Below, in pieces: positions 10,626-21,694 of a stretch of 64,000 bases of DNA. The DNA is taken from positions 22,540 through 86,539 of the forward strand of contig JAKUCV010002349.1 in assembly GCA_028386065.3 (NCBI GenBank). Direction: 5' to 3'. The notes under the pieces were generated by a model. The model was not told the origin of the DNA and ran no database searches. It saw only the letters and a list, made by a program, of their open reading frames with translations. The stretch is from Turnera subulata. Taxonomy: Eukaryota; Streptophyta; Magnoliopsida; Malpighiales; Passifloraceae. Position numbers and translations under genes: made by a program. Positions within the stretch are counted from its first letter, which is position 1. Each line of letters opens with the position of its first letter.

Positions 10626-11665
10626 GTTTTTGCTTTTTTTTGTAAATAGTAAAAATTTGTTGAGTAGAATTCTTTTATGAAAAAAAATTATTCAGTAATT
10701 TTTTTTTACCTTTTATTGTTGAGTAGAATACCTTTTTTTCCTTTTTGTAAAAGAAAAACAATTTTTGTTGAGTAGAATTTTTTTATCTTATTTGTAAAAA
10801 AAATAATTTTTTTAGTAGAATTCCCTATTTTTTTCATTAAAACAATAATTTTTTGTTGAGTAGAATTCCTCATTTCTTTTTTTCATTTAAAAATAATTTT
10901 TTATTGAGTAAAATTCCTAATTTTATTTTTTCATTAAAAAATATTTTTTGTTGAATAAAATTCTATTTGCCTTTTTCTGTAAAAAGAAGTGTTGAGTAAT
11001 TTTTTTTACTTTTTTTAGAAGAAAAATATTTTTTTATTAAGTAGAATACTTTTTTTTAAAAAAATAAAAATATTTTTTTGTTGAGTAGATATCCTTTTTG
11101 CCTTTCTATAAAAAAATAATTTTTTGTTGCATAGATTTTCTTTTAACCTTTGTTTAAAAAAAATATTTTTAGTTCATTCAAATTTTTTTGTATTTTTCTG
11201 TAAAAAATAATATTGAGTAATTTTTTTTACCTTCTTTTGGAAAAGAAATATTTTTTTGTGGAGAAAATACCCTTTTGCCTTTTTGTAAAAGAAAATTAAT
11301 TTTTGCTAAATATATTTCCTTTTCTCCTTTTTTGTAAAAAAAAATAATTATTGAGTAGAATTTCTTTTTGCATTTTTTGTGAAAAAAAAAAGTTAAGTAA
11401 AATTTTTTTTGACTTTTTCTGTAAAAAAAATTGTTGAATAGAATTATTTTTTTCCTTTTTATGTAAAAAAAATAAATTTTGTTGAGAAGAATTGCTTTTT
11501 TGCCTTTTTTGTAATAAAAAAATTTGCAGGGTAATTTTTTTACTTTTTAATTGAAATATTTTTTTTTGTTAACTAGAATTATTCTCTACTTTCTTCTGTA
11601 AAAAAAATAAATTTTGTTGAATAGAATTCTTTTTTGCCTTTTCTTTTGAAAAAAAAGATAAATCT
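10626..11665. repeat. Degenerate ~50-bp tandem repeat in the MULE
   Basis: Roughly 20 units share the phrase TTGTTGAGTAGAATTC followed by a T-run, a CCTTTTTG, and an A-run with AATAA. Unit spacing is about 45-60 bp and indels in the homopolymers are frequent. There is no coding potential. Confidence 0.8.
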
Positions 11666-11984
11666 TAGATGAACTTTAAGGGTATTTTGGGTCGTTTAAT
11701 TCTTCGGTTCGGTTGAACCTCTCAAATCATGTAAGAACTCGGTAGACAGCTGTTAGCAGAATGGTGGGACCCATACCTGCCACATAGACGCCAAACGACG
11801 TCGTATTGTGGTGATACTACATCGTTTTGAGCCACGGGCAGAAGCCACGTCAGCGCATGCCCTGCCCGAGACCCATAACTGACCTGCCCGCTAAAATTCC
11901 AGGTACAAAAATTTCTCGAGAAAAGTTGTAGGTACACGATTGTCCCAATGTAAGAAAGTTGGGTACCAACTGTACCAATAACCC

Positions 11985-12475
11985 ATTTCTTTCCATTGAA
12001 AGAACTCTTCAATTAGACTACTGTAGCTCAAGATATCGCCGAAACACTAGGCCTAGGTCGGCACAAAAAAATCTGCATCCTGGGCTGGATTAAAATAATT
12101 ACTTCTCCTTGTAGACTTGTCCAACAATTATGAAATTTAATCCATAGAAAGATCTGGGAGCCTAGTTTTGTCTCCAATTGGTCTCGCTTAATTTCGATGC
12201 CTAGAACTCCTAAAAGCTTCAAAATAGTCGTCTGTGCTAACTGTAGAAAGTTTCCTAAATTGGGCGTGGTTTCCAAACTTGGCTAAAAAGCTTACATTCT
12301 TCAATAAAAACGATAAATTCCTGGTAAAAATACTTAATCAGCAAAATTGAAGTACTAATTGACACAATGCATGAAAACACACAATAATGTAAAGATTATA
12401 CACATAATCGATCAAGAATACATAGAAAAAGCCATTCAAAACTATCATAAAAATACTAACATTTAGATGTTATCA
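11985..12475 (-). repeat. Athila-type LTR E, segment right of the MULE
   Basis: The segment starts with the second copy of the MULE target duplication. It continues the alignment with LTR M (lines around 46290-46500: AAATTATGAA.TTTAT, GAAAGAT.TGG). The end is placed near ...TTATCA at 12475 where the resemblance stops; this boundary is approximate. Confidence 0.65.
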
Positions 12476-14187
12476 ACGGAGATGTAAACTCCGGTTTCGA
12501 TTTGTAAGCCGAATTGATGAGCCAAGATGAGAAGCTAAAAGAACGATATGATGAGGGGCTGAACTGACAAGTTGAGCTGATGAGTAAAGCTGGGGTATCG
12601 AGTGGGGACATTGTCATTGGGTCTTCTTCAATAACGCAGATGTAAGCCCCAGTTTTTACTTGTGAATCGAGCCGATGATCCAAGACAAGAAGTCGTGGTG
12701 AAGAATCAAACTGAAGAGCCAAGCTGAGGAGCCAGATTGACAAGCTAAGTTGACAGGTTAAGACTTTACCATTTGGCCTTCTTGTGAGAGGAGATGTAAT
12801 CCCCTGTGTGTAAAGCAGAAGAAGTGAGATGGGATGATCGCGGGATATGATGATGAAAAGGGTGATGGGAGCAATGACAAGCCGCACTAACATGGGGGCA
12901 ATGAGATGAGGAAATAGGAGTGATGCATTCCGAGGGACCATTCAATGGTGTTGGGTTAGATGAGAACTACAAGTGTAGGGGGAAAGTTGAGTAGAGACCA
13001 CGAGCCAAATTGTTAAGTATGGGTAGAACGATGACCAAGAATCGGGAGGGGTAGTATAGGTGCTCTTTATAGTTTAGAGGTTGAGTCAAGTCAAAAGGGG
13101 GGCAAGGGCTAAATTATATGTCCAACAATCAACAGGGTCATCATTTGTACTTTAATTTTCACATAAGGAATAAAACTCTAATTTCATTATCTTCTGTGAA
13201 TATGGGGCAAGTTGTGCACTACTTCATGACATTCCATTGGATCAATCTAAGGGACCATAAAAACGAACTACGAAGGCCTGATTCTGTGGATGTAATCCCA
13301 AACACCTGCCTTAACCCACTTCCTAAACACTTATTTACACCAACCTTGAAACACATACCCATATTGACTCCTATCTAGCCCAGCCTCCATGTTAACCCCA
13401 CCATGCCTACCATGAACACTTGTCAAGAAATGATGTTCTCAAAAATAAATCAAGCTTCAAAATAAATTCCATCTAAACACACCTGCTCGAAGGAGATGTC
13501 ACCCTCCCCGAAAAAATGAAATGAAAAGAAGAAGAAAATACAAAAAAAAAGGGAAAAAGAGAAAACAAGGAAGAGAGGAAAAGATGGAGAAAGGGAAAAG
13601 ACCTTTAGTCCTTGAAACAAAGATGGGAAGAAGAAATCCTAATAAAGAAGACAAGTGTTCTCCTACTAAACACCATTCTACCAAACACCCACTATCTTCA
13701 GCCTTCCACAAAACATCATCATCTCAAACCCGACACCACATCCACAGATACGTAGGTAATTCGGCAACGGATCCGGTCTATAAATTATGGTTCCCAGATT
13801 GATTCAATGGAAAGAATGGGGTCATTGCTAGATACACATGCCAAGTTGTTGATTGAATTTAGGGCTCTTTTGTAGTCATAAGTCCCCTTCACTCTGACAT
13901 GTAGATTGGGCTTATGAAGTTGTGGATGTTGGTCAAGTCCATCTCTCTCTAGAAACTCATTTTGAATCCGGTCATCATAAAGCACATCTATCCAATGGTC
14001 TTCTAGACATGCGATTCTAGGTTTCCCCCATCTTAGTTGGTAAGTCTACCTCCATATTGGTCATCCGAGTGCACCCGGCCCGATCGGCCTACATCTTGCC
14101 CAAAATTTATGATCTCAGTATTCTATGCCTATGTTTGTTATCCTCACGAGAAGAAAGAAAAAAAAGGAAAAAGGAAAAAAGGGGTCC

Positions 14188-14281
14188 GCTAGGTTGAAAA
14201 CCCGAAAAGGCGGCCTAGGCAAAAGTTAGGACAAGCCTGCTAGGTTGAAAAACCCACATGGGCAGCCTAGGCAAAAGTTAA
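14188..14281 (+). repeat. Two-copy AGGTTGAAAACCCG...CCTAGGCAAAAG block
   Basis: Two near-identical ~45-bp units, the second with CCCACATGGGC replacing CCCGAAAAGGC. This sequence style is found in the 3' non-coding regions of Tat/Ogre and Grande-like elements. Confidence 0.65.
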
Positions 14282-14689
14282 GGCTAAGGGGAAAATGGGG
14301 ATAGCAGCCAACAACAAGGAGAATCTATCGGGTAGAAGAAGATTCATTTGGGTAGTCAGGAGCAAGCATTTAGGCACATCGCCTCTATCTATTTTTCAAG
14401 GGGTATCCACTCATCCATTGATTTCACTTCATGGGTCTTCATCCATTAAACCTCTTCAACAAGGATTGTTCATTCATGGGTCCTAGCTAACATTTGAAAT
14501 GAATAGGGTTCATAATCATTGGGAATCTTCTTCTTTGACGCTTTTTATGAATTTGATGGGATAACTCGCCTTTCTCAAATTGTCTAACTTTCACCTTAGC
14601 TCGAATGGTTTTCAATGCTCATGCATCATACTAGGACCATCTACATTCGAATGCACTACGTCTAAGAAAGAAAGTACATACATCCAAAC

Positions 14690-14945
14690 ATGCATGTAGA
14701 AGTGGATGGACAAAAGAGAGAAAAAGGAGAGAGAAGAAAAGAGAAGAGGAAGAATGGGAGATAGAGAAAGGGGAAATTAAAATAGAAGAGGGAGAACAGA
14801 AAAGGGGAAAATCAAGAGAGAAGGGGAAGAGTGGGAGAATGAGAGGGAGAAGAGGGAAGAGGAAGAGAGGAAAACATGAAGAGAGCAAGAGGGGAACGTT
14901 GAAAGAAGAGGAGTGAGAGGGAGAGAGAAAAAGGGGAAAACATGT
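14690..14945 (+). repeat. GA-rich polypurine tract in L
   Basis: About 250 bp of nearly uninterrupted G/A on the plus strand, made of irregular GAGAGG/AGAAAAGG units. No gene is supported on either strand. Confidence 0.85.
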
Positions 14946-15792
14946 CATAAGCACTTGCTTCTAAGAACAAACATATAGAAGCTAGGGGCACTCTCATGCA
15001 TTGAAAAGATGAACACATTGTGGGTATGCTCATGCATTACTTACATGTAGAACTTGGATTCCCTGAGAAGGTAGACTTGGTTGAGGATAGATGATCAATA
15101 AAAGGGGCATCATAAATTCATGTAGGCTTACATTTCCTGGGGTTGATGACTAGAGGGGCGTGACATGCCCGATTCTTTAGATAAATTTGTCTGTAGGATA
15201 ACGGGCATGCCATGCCCTTCCTCGAGGTGTAGACATTATGATCACCTGTAGACTCTAGGGGCACGACGGCTCCCAACTTTTGATGTTAGTGATTGATGTT
15301 GGGCATTCTCAAATAGTTGTAAGGCCCAATTTTTGCTAAAAGGGGCATGCTACCCCAACTTGAATGATTAATTTCCAGGGACATGGCTGGCCCACTTATC
15401 TGACTGGGACTAAAAAGATGTAGATCAAATATTTTTTCACGGCTGGAACGCCCAAGATAATCCTAAGCGAAGGGTTCACTAAACTCCATCCATGATGAGA
15501 TACTAGGGGCATCTCCTCCACTTTTGGTTTGTATATCACAAGGGGCACACCACACACACCGTTTCCTTCAAATCCAGTAAATAGGGACATGGGATCCAGA
15601 CAACCCGACCATGAGGCAACATTCTTCTCAAACTAGTGAGAATATGAGGGAACCAAAAATACCAAGATGATCCCAGACGCACATCCAACCCAAACCTGAG
15701 AGCATGAGAGACCCGAAAGTGAGGAGACCAGACCATGAGATGACACCCGTTATCCTTCACCGTCAGATTCCAAGTACCCATAGATAGGGGTG

Positions 15793-16830
15793 TCTAGTCA
15801 AAAGCCGAAGACCCAGTCTTCGAATCCTTGAGAGAACTAGTCAAGAGAACCCAGTCAAAAGCCAAAGACCCAGCCTTTGCACCCTGAGAGAGGAGAGAAC
15901 CCATCTAAAAGCCAGAGATTCAGTCTCTGCATCTCGAGAGATGAGAGAATCTGGTCAAAGCCAAAGACCCAATCTTTGCACCTTGAGAGAAGAGGGGATC
16001 CAGTTGAAAGCCAAAGACCCAGTCTTTGCACCTCGAAAGAAGAGGGGATCCAGTCAAAAGCCAAAACCCAGTCTTTGCACATTGAGAGATGAGGGGCCAA
16101 AAACCCAGTTTTTACGAAAACCCAGAGAGGAGTAAATTCAAACCAGAAGCCGGGACCCAGCCAAAGACCCAGTCTTTGCACCTCGAAAGATGAGGGGATC
16201 CAGTCAAAAGCCAAAGACCCAGTCTTTGCACATTGAGAGATGAGGGGATCCAGTCAAAAGCCAAAAACCCAGTTTTTACGAAAACCCAGAGAGGAGTGAA
16301 TTCAAACCAAAAGCCGGGACCCAATGCCCGCAAACTGTGAGATGGGAAGAGTGAGTCAAATCAGACATGAAGGAGCCCAGAAAAACACATGAGGTAGGCC
16401 AAAGCCGGGACATAGCCCCCGCAAACTGAGAGACACAACCCAAAGTCGGGCCCCAGCACCCGCAGACCGTAAGAAACAAGACATGAGAGAACTCAGGTGA
16501 GAGTGGACCCAGACATAAGGAAAACCGGAGAGGAGCGTACCCGGATGACCTGACCACGAAATAAAACCGATAAGACAATGAGAGAACCTAAAGCTGGGAC
16601 CCAGCTCCCGCAAACCGTGAGATGAAGAAAGTGAGGTAAACCAAACCATGAGGAAATCTAGACATGAGAGAAACTAGTAAGCCAAGTGCCCAGCCCTTGT
16701 AAACTTTGAGATAAGCCGACCTTTAGACATACGAATTGGAAGCCGGGAACCCAGTTCTCGCAAATCATGAGATGAGGAAACCAGACAAAAAATTGAGGAC
16801 CCAGTTCTCGCAAACCCTAAGATGAGACGA
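15793..16830 (+). repeat. Tandem hairpin repeats in L (~50-57 bp units, CCA loop)
   Basis: Units contain AGTCAAAAGCC, then a short inverted repeat around CCA, then TTGCACCTCGAGAGATGAGGGGATC. Hairpins sit at 15806-15822 (GAAGAC/GTCTTC), 15864-15878, 15914-15928, 15963-15977, 16013-16027 (AAAGAC/GTCTTT), 16063-16076, 16099-16113 (AAAAAC/GTTTTT), 16163-16177, 16213-16227 and 16263-16277. More diverged GC-rich forms follow from 16310, e.g. 16744-16760 (CGGGAAC/GTTCTCG). Frames across the array are by-products of the repeat. Confidence 0.85.
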
Positions 16831-16864
16831 TTCCCAAAATCTAAGATATTGAGCATCTAGTTGA

Positions 16865-17130
16865 CAAGGATGAGATGATTCTTTGTCAACAACCCGATAG
16901 ATGAGATGACTCTATCACCTCGGGATGAGATGATTCCCGAGACTTGGGATGAGATAATTCCCAATCCTAGTTCACAAAGATGAGAAGATTCTTTGTTGAC
17001 GACCCGATAGACGAGATGATTCTATCACCTCGTGATGAGATAATTCCCGAGATGTGGGATGAGATGATTCCCAAAAACCGAGGGCCTGTCCCTCAAACCT
17101 TCAGAATGAGATGATTCCTGAAGAGGAGCT
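16865..17130 (+). repeat. GATGAGATGATTC short tandem repeats in L
   Basis: Repeated GATGAGATGATTCYYGAG / GATGATTCTTTGT units occur with two longer duplicated segments (about 16865-16960 and 16975-17070). The array sits just upstream of the polypurine tract of L. Confidence 0.8.
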
Positions 17131-17243
17131 TGGGATGCTCCAACCCTTGGCACACACCACACACATCTATCGTTCAAATTTTGTTGTTCCATTCTTACGT
17201 TGTTTCGTCCTTAGTCTCTAAGGACTCATCAACGAGGGGAATC

Positions 17244-17431
17244 TGTGAACACCCAAATTTCACCCACGAATTTTCTACTAAAACTTGATTTTAAAAATAC
17301 TTGAACCTTGAATTGATAAGATGATTCAATCCTAGGATTAAGACATGTCAAGAGTCTAACTTAGTAGAAATAATATATTTTGGTAATTTGGACCTTCATG
17401 TATTTGAACTCTAGGATTAATGAGATGATTT
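17244..17431 (+). repeat. Start of the 3' LTR of L, interrupted by F
   Basis: TGTGAACACCCAAATTTCACC follows the tract GAGGGGAATC. Only 188 bp remain before the LTR of F begins at 17432; the continuation is not in the window. Confidence 0.55.
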
Positions 17432-18738
17432 TGATAGGGTCCTGCAAGTGCACAGGGTTGTTGTAGTACTTATCAAGGTCGTACCCATAGGGACTGGGTT
17501 GAGCATGTTACCTTCAAATAGACAAATTAGGCTTTGACAAACAAGGACTAATTCTGAGGTGAATGCTATTGAAATATAAAATGGGCAGTAAAATAAAAGC
17601 AACAACAAAGTTGGAGTAGGAAAGAACAAATTTAGTGAAGTCTTAGGTGTCCGAGATTCACATGTCCTATTTCATGCTTTAAATTGCTCAACAGTCCCAC
17701 AAACAGGCTGAGTCTGTTTGACGGCCTGTGTTTAATAAGATGTCTTGAAGGGGCTCCCAACCTAGTGTACTACCAACAGCTCTCGATCTTATTGATAGTT
17801 CCTTAAGTTTCCATCTACCCCCTGTCACTAGGTATAGATATTTTCTTAAGGGTGAAGTTCAATGTTGGGGCATGTTTTCCCATAATCTCTTCTTGTCTTT
17901 TCTCGAATAGCTACGGAGTGAAGGCTGACTACTGTTGGTCTAGCAATCTTGGCTTCACCTCTCGGTTCACCAAGTTACTACTAAATTGAAATAAGCTTAT
18001 TAGTAATCAATCTAGAGTGAGATTAAAAATGGTATTATCTCCTAGACTGTGCCGCGACAGGCTGAGCCTGTCGATAGCGTAGTCTAGTTATAAAGGTTGG
18101 TTCTTGAAAGGGCTCTCAACCTATATTGCACCCACTTGCTTTCACTCTCAGATGCCTCCCATGATTCTCACTCATCCTTAGTGCTTTCACAGCAGTCAAA
18201 TCCAGGGGGTTAGGGGCGGTGTTGAGGCTAATTCCTCAATTAGCTCTCGGCCTTGCTAAAGGCTAAGAACTAAGGGTTGGTTGTTGAGGGTCCAGTAGCG
18301 AATGGCTTCACCTCTTGGTCCTTCACTTAGCTACCTGTAATCATGCATGGGTTTGGCAAGAACTCAAGTATATATCAAGTGTGCAACAACCAAAATAAGA
18401 AAACGGGTTAAGAACAATGAGCATGAGCAATTTATTACAATGAAGCCCAAGACATGCTGCCCTCTTCAACCTAAGAGAGGTTGTTTAATTCACGCTCAAA
18501 ATTATAGAAACAACAAAAACAAGAAAAGCAATAGATTGAGAACATCTTGGAGGCTAGGGGCAACACGATTTCTGCGGCAATAGCTGCAGAATTGTGTGCC
18601 CCTTTTTAAACTTTGTTTTTGCTTCTGTTCCTAGTGTGTATGACGTGCTATGGGTCTCCCGTGGATTAATCGATGCCCTTCTTCTTCTTCTTTGGTCCTT
18701 TATATAGTTACAACTCCTTTTTTCTTCTCTCTCCCCAC
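17432..18738 (-). repeat. 3' LTR of Athila-like element F, first segment
   Basis: TGATAGGGTCCTGCAAGTGCACAGG opens the LTR. The segment parallels B's LTR, including the TAGTTCCTTAAG...CTACCCCCTGTCACTAG block (17800-17830). A perfect 19-bp palindrome CGACAGGCTGAGCCTGTCG lies at 18055-18073. The last five bases, CCCAC, are the target duplication of the solo LTR G1. The LTR resumes at 20132 and again at 28070. Confidence 0.85.
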
Positions 18739-20131
18739 TGTTAGTGTAATGCCCAAAAACCAATCATTGGATGATTATGTTACCTTTTGAGTCATGATAT
18801 TTGATTAAGGTTTTATTCTGATAAATGTTTTCGTTTATTTATTTATATTTATTGCTTGGACATATTTATAACCCAATAATATTTTATATTCTTAAAAGTC
18901 CCTAGTCGATTATTATAATGGATGGGTTGTAATAATAAATTAAGACTAGCGTATGTTGAGAGTCATATGAGATATGAGGTCTGCATACGGGTACAAGTTA
19001 GGCAACTTGTGGACTGGACCGAACCAACATAAGAACACCACATGGATCATTACATGTTTTTATTGGTGGTTCTTATAAGTGTTGTCCTTAGAGACCTGAG
19101 ATCATCAAGGTTCCCAACACATGAGTCATGTGCTTTGACATTACTCTTGGTTATTCATAGTTGGGTAGACATTAGAGTTATTGTTAGGCACATGATATAA
19201 TGTGTAGAGGGATTTGTTTGATCAAGATGGAATTTGTCTAGCCCATGTATTGGGAAATATATCTGTTGGGCCCCTTGATAAAGTTGAACTGTAAAATGCA
19301 TGGCCGTGCTCAAATTGATTGATACGGGATATCAGTTGTATTTGTTTTGGACAATTAACTCGGATTCAAGAAACCATAGATTAAGCATATGCGAGAATGA
19401 CATATTTCATGTCTCGTGTTTGATCTTGATATTATAAGACAAAGAGACAAAGACACAATAATAAGGCTTGATGAATCGATATTGATCTTGTCACTCGGGT
19501 AGCAATGATTTGTTGCTAGACACCGCCCATTGTTTATAATTATAAATGTGATTTTATAATTATTTCCAGCGTGATTAGAGCCTATAGGGTCACACACTTA
19601 GGACTGTTAATCTGTGCCGTGAGTCCAAAAGAGTGTGGATAAGCTATTGGACCTACTTTGGGATTATTAATAATAAGCCCACATTAAGCTTATTATTAAG
19701 CCCAAAAATTACAACCCGAATATGATTAGGGTTAATCCAATACACCCACGGTTTTCTGTTGACATATATATATATATTGATATATTGTCTGTTACTCTGT
19801 CGATTTTTACACATTAAAAAAAATAGAAAACCCTAGTTGTTCTCTCGTTCTTAGAAACAGCTAGCACTGTGAGACGAGAGATTGAGAGGGCTCGAACCAG
19901 AGATCGTGAGACGGTTCCTGGTGATCAACAGTTCGTGTGGATACCTTAGAGAAATCAGATTTTTGTCCGGTTTAAAACTGATTCGGCTCAACAGTTGAGT
20001 GAAAGCTCTCAACCAAGACAGGTACTAAATCACATCTATTCGATTTATTCCGTTTCACATGGAATCTGTGATGGTTTCAGAATTGATTCCGCTGCGTGTT
20101 AACTCCATATTTGTGTACCCAGAACCTAATA
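18739..20131 (+). mobile_element. Solo LTR G1 of copia family G
   Basis: TGTTAGTGTAATGCCC...CCTAATA, 1393 bp, is flanked by an exact CCCAC duplication (18734-18738 and 20132-20136). Removal restores the match between F and B across the site (CCAACTTACTGGAAAG in B near 4248). It is the same family as the LTRs at 40629 and 43388. The U5 end contains GATTCGGCTCAACAGTTGAG, itself an inverted repeat (CTCAAC..). No coding sequence is present. Confidence 0.9.
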
Positions 20132-20234
20132 CCCACTTGTTGGAAGGTATGGGGTTTGAACAAATTGGTTCTACCTTTCCACTTATGCATGTCAGGATGC
20201 TACATGATGGGCAGCAAGCTGATAGGAAGATAGG
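20132..20234 (-). repeat. F LTR, middle segment between G1 and J
   Basis: About 100 bp matching B near 4248-4325 (GATGGGCAGCAAGCTGAT). It ends with ATAGG, the left target duplication of J. Confidence 0.8.
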
Positions 20235-21682
20235 TGTTCGCTTAAAAGCTAGCTACAAGTGCACAGCGTTGCTGTAGTAACAAGATCGAATCATAGGGAC
20301 TGGAAAATAATACTGGCCTCAGGCTCTTGATTGATTAGACTATAATAAACAATAAACAGTTAATAAAATCCGAGATTTGAAGGCAGTGTTTAGAATCGAT
20401 AATAAACGGAATAAACAACAAGTAAATAAAAGAGAGATAAATAATATAAATTCGAAAAGAGAATAAACAAGAAATAAGTAGCAGGTATCGATGGTTTTAA
20501 GTAGAAAACGCAGTGATGGGTGATCTAGGTTGTCCGGGGTTCACTACAGTGTCGCTGTCTAACTATAATTCATAACTTGGTAAATATATTCGTCCACTTT
20601 GAAGGGCTATCACTTGTAGAAATAAACCTACCCTAGTTCTGGAACAACCCGCTTTCATCAGTGAAGCTCTTTCCTAGGGCGCAGTGTCGCTGTAACAGGC
20701 ACTGTTATCCTCAACTAACCCAAAAGTCTCTTTCGATGATTACTAGGGGTAGAGGCTTGATATAGAACGGTCTGAGTTCTTAGTTTCTCCGTTAGGTGCG
20801 TCACTAAGGCGTCTAAGAAGTGTTTGAGGGTGATCAAGCCGCAGACACTGTTAAGCACTCTATATCAAATCAAAGCATTACAAATTAAAGAAACAAGTTT
20901 GAATTATCAATCAAACATCAAGAACAGTAGCTACATCCCATAAACCTAGATAGAAGATTTAGTTCATGAAGAAGAGGAAAATAAAGAAGAAAAGTGTAAT
21001 CGACATAATGCAAAATAAAACTAAAAGCTCCACTTTTTTTCCAACCAAATCCCTGACTTTTTGCTGCTCCAAAAGCTCTTAATTTCATCCAGGAACTCCT
21101 CCTTTTGTATCTAGGATTAAATTCCTAAAAGATATGAAACTATGCGTGTAGGAATTGGAATAAAACTTCTAGACTTTTGCTCCAAAAATTCCTCTTTAAG
21201 TCCTCTTTCCTTGCTGGGAGTGTCTACATGCATCCCCTCTTAAATACTCCTGGAAACGAGGCGCAAACCCTAGTAAAAATTGGGTCTTGACGCCAGTGCC
21301 ACTGCAGGGGCACTGTCAGGCATCTGATTTGTACTGGAACAGTGCTCTTCACAATGCCTCAGTGGTTTTGGGCTATAATGGTCAAATCTCTTCCAAAGTA
21401 AAAGATTCTCTGGAAGGAAAAGGTTTAAGAGAAAATATTTTGTAACAGCGGCGCTGCTAGGCAATTGGTCCAGTTTCTTCAACAGCGGCGCTGTTGACCC
21501 AAAAATCACCAAATATGCTCCAAAAGGTTGCAAATTGCACCTAAAAAACATCCAAAAGTAAGGAAAGCAGGATTTGGCATGAAAAGAAGTGAATTTACAT
21601 CTAAATGCATGAATAAATGATGAATGCAAGGCCAAAAGACTACAGCGTGCGCTGCAAAATGTATGTAATTTCATGCACATCG
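20235..21682 (-). repeat. 3' LTR of Athila-like element J
   Basis: TGTTCGCTTAAAAGC...ATGCACATCG, 1448 bp; the final base differs from the expected A. It is a close copy of 26595-28069, which has a short extra segment near 26966-26997. It contains motif copies of the CAGYGNCRCTG type at about 20563, 20680, 21296, 21450 and 21483. With target duplication ATAGG/GTAGG it delimits a complete element. Confidence 0.9.
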
Positions 21683-21684
21683 AA

Positions 21685-21694
21685 TTCCCCCAAA
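21685..21694 (-). promoter_or_regulatory. Polypurine tract of J
   Basis: The minus strand reads TTTGGGGGAA two bases before the 3' LTR, the typical Athila plus-strand primer. Confidence 0.8.

Larger units (their letters stand above)
9589..11984. mobile_element. Non-autonomous Mutator-like element (candidate Pack-MULE)
   Basis: Long terminal inverted repeats of about 270 bp (9589 to about 9865, and about 11715 to 11984) start GGGTT.TTGGTAC. They share blocks such as GGGACAATCGTGT, GTACCTGGA.TTTTAGC and GGGTCCCACCATTCT. A 10-bp target duplication flanks the element. The interior has no transposase. It holds a CCA-rich tract, a GC-rich exon-like fragment and a 1-kb AT-rich tandem repeat. Lack of transposase plus captured-looking sequence fits a Pack-MULE mobilised in trans. 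Confidence 0.85.
12476..17243 (+). mobile_element. Non-coding 3' region of a Tat/Ogre-like gypsy element (L)
   Basis: No frame with protein character is present in 4.8 kb. The assignment rests on features typical of Tat-lineage 3' regions: duplicated blocks GCTAGGTTGAAAACCCG...GGCCTAGGCAAAAG (14188-14280), purine-rich tracts (13505-13600, 14690-14945), extensive tandem repeats (15793-17130), and a polypurine tract AACGAGGGGAATC directly before an LTR-like TGTGAACACCCAAATTT. A diverged ~155-bp repeat is visible at 12479, 12638 and 12789 (GATGTAA.CYCCGGTTT... units). Between 12840 and 14150 I see nothing else recognisable. Coding parts of L are absent from the window. Confidence 0.55.

Noticed and set aside
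11722..12012. 96-codon minus-strand ORF
   Set aside because: It lies over the MULE terminal inverted repeat and flanking LTR; no protein character.
12456..12941. 161-codon minus-strand ORF
   Set aside because: It overlaps the ~155-bp non-coding repeats of L and the end of LTR E; composition is not protein-like and there is no family resemblance.
15793..16350. Several overlapping ORFs on both strands (e.g. 15855-16214)
   Set aside because: The ORFs exist because ~57-bp units (multiples of three) keep frames open; they vary unit by unit with the hairpins.
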